From contig JACGCN010000034.1 in NCBI GenBank assembly GCA_014905825.1, forward strand, positions 496,001 through 560,000: a DNA stretch of 64,000 nucleotides, read 5' to 3'. The translations under genes were made by a program, and so were the position numbers. Below, piece by piece: positions 57,545-64,000 of the stretch (position 1 is its first letter; the number at the start of each line of letters is the position of its first letter). The notes under the pieces were generated by a model. The model saw only the letters and a program-made list of their open reading frames with translations. It was not told where the DNA came from and did not search any database. This DNA comes from Lyophyllum atratum (lineage: Eukaryota > Basidiomycota > Agaricomycetes > Agaricales > Lyophyllaceae).

Positions 57545-58351
57545 ACTCGAGACGAATTATCCAGTGCGGTCCATTCCCACCAGCTGTAGCAACACGCTTA
57601 TTGTTCATTGATGCAGGTGGCATCCTAGCCAGGATTTTAGAGGCTCCGCTGCGGGATAGCCATTGTCCTCGCGGTATATTTGACGGCTATGACGCATCGC
57701 TCGTTCGTTATCGAACACGTTCCAGTAGTAGGCCCCTCTCACGCCTACCGATGGTTCTAAAGCGCTGGGCATAGGCTCTAACGCCGCAACCCCTGCGCAT
57801 GGCGGCACGATGGTAGATTTGACTTTGCATACGCTCAGCGCGTTCAGATACTGTCAATAGAATCCTATCGTACTTGCCAACGTGATGTCTCCCCTTCAGA
57901 TTAGCGCAGCGCGTCTTGGCAAGGCGGCGGCGATAAGCGTGGAGACGTCAAGCTCTCACCAACAGTCCTGCTAGTACAAGCTCGTCGAATATGTGCGACA
58001 CTTGTCCTCGTGAAAAGACGGATCATGCTTGTGCATCGCGGGATTCCGGGTGTCCTGGAGGGATCTAAGGTGTTTTTGTGTGATTCACTATCACATGAGG
58101 AGCCGGGACAGGGAATTGCGACGTGGGACGTGACGGGTACGGAATTTGAGCGGCAAGAGTCCACGGAGTTGTGTATAATATAACCAGAGCAGGACCCACC
58201 TCGTTCTCTAACCTCAACCACCATCGTCGTTGAGCTTTTATCGTGTTTCCATCGTTATCTACCGTGATCTGCAAACATTACTACATCCGTCTCGGATTCG
58301 CATCCCCGAAGACCTGAATATCCGTTCTCCAGAGGCTTACTCCCTGCAACC
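57545..58351. other. Intergenic stretch upstream of pyruvate carboxylase
   Basis: Holds the 3' end of VRG4 and the PYC promoter/leader. A minus-strand 67-codon frame (57605-57808) and another at 57901-58224 lack splice partners and motifs. From 58230 to the ATG the sequence is C/T-rich, as expected of a leader. Confidence 0.45.
58174..58183 (+). promoter_or_regulatory. TATA box of pyruvate carboxylase
   Basis: TATAATATAA lies 169 bases before the ATG at 58352 and is followed about 30 bases on by a C/T- and A-rich stretch suitable for transcription start. A strong TATA suits a highly expressed metabolic gene. Confidence 0.55.
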
Positions 58352-61300
58352 ATGGCCTCTCCGCAGACCTCAACACTGCATCCCCCTAGACTGTCCGGTC
58401 TCTTCGCCGGGTCGCCCAGTGCACCCGGCACCCCCGTACACTCCATCCAGACGATGAGGAGAAAGGCTGCTGGTCATGGAGGACCATTGACAAAGATCCT
58501 CGTCGCCAATCGTGGTGTACGTACCATATCCATGCTCCCCTGTCGCCCTCCATAACCTACGTAATGCACAGGAAATCGCAATTCGCGTTTTCCGGACCGC
58601 CCATGAGTTAGCGATGCATACAGTTGCAATCTATTCTTACGAGGATCGCTTATCGGCTCATCGTCAGAAGGTGCGATCTCGACAGATTAAAAGATCGCAT
58701 TCCTTCTAATTCTCGAAACGTACAAAGTCCGATGAGGCATACCAGGTCGGAAAGGGTCTCACTCCTGTCGGTGCATATCTTGCGCAGGAAGATATCATCA
58801 AGATTGCTCTGGAGCATGGAGTGGACATGATCCATCCAGGGTGCGTTCCATCACTTCAATCGGTGTTGAACACTCTGCTGAATCCACAGACTCAAGATAT
58901 GGCTTCTTGGCTGAGAACGCTGAATTCGCGAGAAAGGTTGAGCAAGCGGGAATTGCGTTTGTTGGACCCACCCCCGAGGTCATCGACGGACTTGGTGACA
59001 AGACTAAAGCGCGTACACTTGGTCAGCTTGAACGTTTGAATTTTGAGGATAGCGCTGAAGTCATTCTCCAGCAATGAAGGTTGGAGTTCCCGTTGTCCCT
59101 GGAACGCCAGGACCTGTCGACAGCTACACCGATGGTGCATCGTTCATTGAGGAATACGGATTCCCAGGTATGAATTCCTACCAGCTGCTCCTTTTGAATA
59201 CTCAATTATGAACAAAACCAGTCATTATCAAGGCTGCCATGGGTGGCGGCGGTCGCGGTATGCGCGTTGTCCGTGAGCAATCCGACTTCAAATCCTCCTT
59301 TGAGCGCGCAGTTAGCGAGGCCAAGTCGGCTTTCGGTGATGGAACGGTTTTCATTGAGCGTTTCCTTGAACGCCCGCGTCACATCGAGGTGCAGATCCTG
59401 GCTGACGCTCAGGGCAACACCATCCATCTCTTTGAGCGTGACTGCTCTGTTCAGCGGCGCCACCAGAAGGTCGTAGAAGTAGCGCCGGCTACTCACTTGC
59501 CGGAGGAGGTCAGGCAGGCGATCTTGGCCGACGCCATCAAGTTGGCGAAGAGTGTTGGGTACAGGAATGCAGGAACTGCTGAATTCTTGGTAGATCAGAT
59601 GGGCAGGCACTACTTCATCGAGATCAACCCTCGTATACAAGTGGAGCATACCATCACTGGTGTGTTACAGTATAATATAACCTTACACAGCTACTCACTA
59701 ACGCCCGCTTTCCAGAGGAAATCACTGGTATCGATATCGTTGCGGCTCAAATTCAGATTGCCGCTGGTGCCACTCTTCCTCAACTTGGTCTCACACAAGA
59801 TGCTATTACGAAACGCGGCTTTGCCATCCAGTGCCGTATTACCACAGAAGATGCTTCCCAAAGCTTCCAGCCTGACACCGGGAAGATTGAGGTATACCGT
59901 AGTGCGGGTGGTAACGGCGTCCGCCTTGATGCTAGCTCTGGCTTTGCAGGAGCCCAAATCACGGTCAGCGTTGTTCTGGACTCGGTGACCACGATATGCT
60001 CACTAGAATTCAATATAGCCCCATTATGACAGTTTGTTAGTGAAATGCACGGTCAGCGGGACTACATACGAGGTCGCTCGCCGCAAGATGCTTCGCGCTC
60101 TTGTGGAGTTCCGTATTCGTGGTGTCAAGACCAATATTCCTTTCCTCTTCCGCCTGCTTACCCATGACGTCTTCATTGGAGGCAAAACATGGACTACTGT
60201 CAGTCTGTTTGCTCACTTGCGACCATCACCTGTCTGACTTCATGCTGGCCTACAGTTCATCGACGACACCCCCGATCTCTTCAAATTGGTCCAGAGCCAA
60301 AACCGCGCGCAGAAGTTGTTGGCATATCTTGGAGATCTCGCCGTCAATGGAAGTTCCATCGCGGGTCAAATAGTAAGTTGTCAGGCTGTATGTAACCCAT
60401 GTCATTTCTCAATCCTATGTTAGGGAGAACCTGGCTTGAAGACAGACATCGTTATTCCTCAACTGCAAAGCCGTGAGGATCCCGACAATGGACCTCCTCT
60501 TGATCCATATGTCCCCTGCACTGTCGGGTGGCGCAATATCATCGTCGAGCAGGGTCCGGACGCCTTCGCGAAAGCCGTTCGTGACTATCCTGGGTGCTTG
60601 ATCATGGACACAACCTGGCGTGATGCCCATCAGTCGCTGCTTGCAACCCGCCTGCGCACTATTGACATGGTCAACATCGCGAAAGAGACCAGTTATGCGT
60701 TGGCGAACGCGTACAGTTTGGAGTGCTGGGGTGGCGCAACCTTCGATGTCGCCATGCGCTTCTTATACGAGGACCCTTGGGAACGCCTTGTATGTCCCTG
60801 AAATTTTTCACTTTGGATGCCTGGTTGAATATCGTGTCCAGAGGAAACTCCGTACCTTGGTGCCCAACATTCCTTTCCAGGCCCTCGTCCGTGGCGCCAA
60901 CGGTGTGGGATATACGAGCTATCCGTGGGTGCAGGACTAGTATCCAGAAACGTCTTTTCCTTACCTCATCGTCCAGTGACAATGCGATCTATGACTTCTC
61001 GAAGAAGGCGGTCGAGAATGGTCTGGACATCTTCCGTGTTTTCGACTCTTTGAACTATATCGGTGAGTAATTCATCCCGTTAGCATCGTGGTATCAAGTT
61101 TTGACGGAATTCCTGGCAGACAACGCAAGTAGCGTGCTCTGAGGGCTCGGCCTACACTGACCTCGTTTACTTACAGATGCGTCTGGGTATCGATGCTGCC
61201 AAGAAGGCTGGAGGCGTCGTAGAAGCAGTTGTTTGCTACAGCGGTGACTGCGCGAGCCCCAAGGAGACAAAGTATACTCTTAAGTACTACCTTGACTTCG

Positions 61301-63350
61301 TTCAAGAACTTGTTACGGAGGGCATCCACGTCCTCGGCGTGAAAGATATGGCTGGTTTGTTGAAGCCGGAGGCTGCCAAGCTGTAAGTGTATTATGCTGT
61401 ATCAATTAAGGACCGCGACTAAAGTGAAACTCGTCGATAGCCTTATTGGTGCTATTAGGAAAGCACACCCCGACCTTCCCATCCACGTCCACTCGCACGA
61501 TACTGCCGGTATTGCCGCCGCTAGCATGATTGCCTGTGCCGCGGCTGGTGCCGATGTTGTCGACGTTGCTATTGATAGTCAGCTACCTTTCCTCATTTAT
61601 GCTGATCAAAAACTTATGGAAGGTCTCATGTAGGCATGTCTGGCCTGACTTCTCAGCCTTCTATGGGTGCGGTATGTATGGCTCTGGAGCAGACCGGCAT
61701 GGGGACCGGCATCCGTTATCACGATATCCAAGCCCTCAACCTTTATTGGAGCCAAGTTCGCATGCTTTACGGCTGCTTCGAGGCCAACGTCCGGGCTTCC
61801 GATTCCAGCGTTTTCGACCATGAGATGCCGGGCGGGCAGTACACGAACCTCATGGTACGCAGAGTCACCCCTTTGGTCGTCTCCTGTTGTTCACGAGCCT
61901 TTCGGATAGTTCCAAGCTACCCAACTGGGTCTCGGGTTGCAATGGACAGGTAAAATCTCAGTCTCATCTCCCGATATGAGTCGTTGACGCCAACAACGTT
62001 TTCAGAGATCAAGCGGAAATACATCGAAGCTAACGAACTCGTACGTTACTCCCCTTCTGCTGATGGAATATCAGACTGAAAAAGTCCTTCACAGTGCGGG
62101 AGGATCATCAAGGTATGACCACCTATCCGAGACCATGGATAGGGATTAATGTCAAACAAAAATTCACATAGGTCACACCTTCGTCCAAAGTCGTGGGCGA
62201 CTTCGCGCAATGGATGACCTCCAATTCCTTCTCCAAGGAGGACGTCCTTGCTCGGGCTGAATCCCTGGACTTCCCATCGTCTGTCGTTGAGTTCTTCCAG
62301 GGTTACCTCGGACAACCTGTGGGAGGTTTCCCAGAGCCTCTGCGCACGCAGATCATCAGGAATAAACCAAGAATCGATGGCCGTCCGGGTGCAGGTATGG
62401 AACCTCTTGACTTCAAGAAGATCAAGGCGGAGTTGCGGAGTAAGTTCGGGAAACATATCACGGATGCGGACGTTACATCCTATGTCATGTATCCGAAGGT
62501 GCGCACCTAATTGCTATCTGGGGTTTTCCATGCTTATTAACGTTATCGCCGTGCGCAGGTCTTCGAGGAGTACCAGGGCTTCATCGAGAAGTATGGCGAT
62601 CTTAGGTCAGTTCTCTTGTTGTGGTTCCCTATCATATATATATATACTCATGATCACACACACGATAGCGTCATTCCCACAAGGTACTTCTTGGGACGTC
62701 CCGAGATTGGGGAGGAAATGCACATCTCCATCGAGAAAGGAAAGACCTTGATTATTCGCCTCATGGCTGTGGGGCCTGTGGTTGAGGGTCGGGCTCAGCG
62801 CGATGTCTGGTTCGAAGTCAATGGAGAGGTATGCGTCAATATAATAGTCAAAATTGGTCCGAGTTGACGTTTATAACCTCCGCGATCTCTGATTAGGTCC
62901 GCCCGGTTGCTGTTGAAGATAAGAATTCGGCCGTCGAAACAGTTTCGCGGGAGAAGGCCACCAGCGATCCTGGTTCTGTTGGGGCACCCATGTCAGGTGT
63001 CGTCGTCGAAGTGCGTGTGAAAGAAGGCCAGGAGATCAAGAAAGGAGATCCTCTATGTGGTGAGTCTCTATCATGCTCTGACAATAGATATCGGCTGAAA
63101 ACGGTTGTTATTCCTAGTCATGAGCGCGATGAAGGTGGATTCAAAACAATCAAGGTTTATCCTGGTTCTGCTGCTGATTGTTGCTATTAGATGGAATCCG
63201 CTGTCACCGCTCCTGTTTCTGGGCACATCAAGCGTGTTGCTGTCCAAGAAGGTATGTAATGTCGCATTTGTCCACCAATGAGTTAACTCTAACTCTCATT
63301 AAGGCGACTCGATCAACCAGGGAGACCTTACTGTGGAGATTGTCCACTAA
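58352..63350 (+). CDS. PYC: Pyruvate carboxylase
   Basis: Biotin enzyme that makes oxaloacetate from pyruvate, bicarbonate and ATP; fungal forms are mostly cytosolic and no targeting peptide is evident. ATG 58352 gives [20 protein letters not shown], then the biotin carboxylase domain: [40 protein letters not shown], the ATP-grasp loop [35 protein letters not shown] and [15 protein letters not shown]. The carboxyltransferase domain has [41 protein letters not shown] and [20 protein letters not shown]. The carboxyltransferase/allosteric linker runs [20 protein letters not shown] to [20 protein letters not shown]. The biotin carrier domain is [16 protein letters not shown] followed by [20 protein letters not shown], with the biotinyl lysine on a 17-base exon (63118-63134). 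Stop 63348-63350. About 1,190 residues, like yeast Pyc1, with over 25 introns. The domains are complete and I found no break. Confidence 0.95.
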
Positions 63351-63414
63351 TCCGTCCGCCGATAACAATTGTACAGAAAGAAACGTGTTTAGACTATCCT
63401 GTTGTAACCAAGAC

Positions 63415-64000
63415 TCACGACGAGCAAATAAAAGATTCTCTCACACGCATATCATGAAACCTTACGTATCTCCTCCAAAATTTTGTGTACGCCAAGGTCC
63501 GTGGCGCCCAGCCTGAGCTAAGCCTAAACATGATATCGCTGGTGTCGGCGTCTATAATCGTTGGGATGAGATCTGCTGGTTTATCCTGTTCCTCCAAGGA
63601 ACCGTTTCGGCCGCAGATCATGAATCGACGTTCCTTGATAAGTACTTCTGTTGGTATCGGTCCGCAGGGATTAGAGGAACGAATACTGATTGCGATATTG
63701 GGGGATCATCGGAGGTCCACAGCAGATAGGGGAACTAGGTTTCTGCGCCAAACCAGGAAGTAATGATTCATAGCGCTTGAGAAGTTTAAGCAGATCTATA
63801 TCGGACCAGGGGGTCGAGCTGCAGCCTTCAGATGTTACAGGTAAATTCCAGTTGCGCTTATTGGAGCAAAGAAGCTGCGGTCTGCAGATGTGCTATACAT
63901 TCGTCATGAAGTTCTTCGACAATTTCCTGTGATGAGAGTCATGAACATGAGCATCCAAGAAGAATTTACCGGGCCCCTGACCTTTGCTGGTTGTATCTTA
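63415..64000 (-). CDS. Possible C-terminal part of a minus-strand gene cut by the window edge
   Basis: A minus-strand frame from about 63660 to 63415 reads RFMICGRNGSLEEQDKPADL, IPTIIDADTSDIMFRLSSGW and APRTLAYTKFWRRYVRFHD, which has protein-like composition and ends 65 bases beyond the PYC stop, a normal convergent arrangement. Upstream exons would lie in 63700-64000 and outside the window; I could not join them with confidence. No domain recognised. Confidence 0.3.

Noticed and set aside
57605..57808. 67-codon minus-strand frame
   Set aside because: No motif, no splice sites, and it lies in the VRG4 3' flank.
59900..60060. Apparent frameshift in pyruvate carboxylase
   Set aside because: An intron with donor GTCAGC after ATCACG and acceptor ATATAG restores [12 protein letters not shown] without error.

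Overview
This window reads as nuclear DNA of a filamentous basidiomycete, most probably an Agaricomycete. Almost every gene is broken by many short GT...AG introns of about 50-70 bases (often with CTNAC-like branch points and occasional micro-exons). Base composition is near 50% GC, genes sit on both strands 100-500 bases apart, and the proteins are fungal: two Zn(II)2Cys6 regulators, an Msc2-type zinc transporter, a GDP-mannose transporter with FYNN and GALNK motifs, a cytosolic pyruvate carboxylase. There are no operons, bacterial signals, CRISPR arrays or rRNA/tRNA genes that I could recognise. Exon borders were worked out by eye from splice signals and comparison of paralogues, so outer coordinates are firmer than internal ones.

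Layout. 1-12.4 kb: a multi-pass membrane protein of unknown function, an MSC2-type zinc transporter with a very long His/Ser loop, a Zn2Cys6 factor (TF1), and TSR4/PDCD2. 13.8-17.6 kb: three tandem GNAT acetyltransferases on the minus strand. 18.1-31.7 kb: a compact housekeeping block with a DUF676 lipase (followed by a decayed copy of its own tail), a coiled-coil protein with tandemly repeated exons, a DUF1295 membrane protein, an ADF-H/coiled-coil/PH protein, CAF40/CNOT9, SUR2 sphingolipid hydroxylase and MAK16.

31.7-43.5 kb is a gene-poor, dynamic stretch. It holds a 3,004-bp element with 116-bp inverted terminal repeats and a 6-bp target duplication, a block of 170-bp tandem repeats inside it, and an intron-containing gene of unknown function that does not look like a transposase. 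Next to it lie a collapsed third copy of the membrane-protein family and a degenerate AGC-type kinase fragment. One coiled-coil gene and a 2.6-kb empty stretch follow.

43.6-64 kb: TF2 (a clear paralogue of TF1), a CUE-like/CCCH/DUF1771/Smr protein, an APH-type kinase, the second intact copy of the membrane-protein family, a PQ-loop protein divergent from the GDP-mannose transporter, and a complete pyruvate carboxylase whose biotinyl lysine is encoded by a 17-nt micro-exon. The right edge may cut a minus-strand gene.

The genes do not form one pathway. What connects the window is local duplication: the TF pair (33 kb apart, opposite strands), the membrane-protein family (two intact copies plus one remnant), the GNAT triplet and the lipase-tail remnant. 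The best candidates for something undescribed are the inverted-repeat element with its unknown gene, and the unnamed CxxC-containing membrane-protein family. Two probable frameshifts (in the first membrane-protein gene and in TF1) should be checked against raw reads before being called biological.
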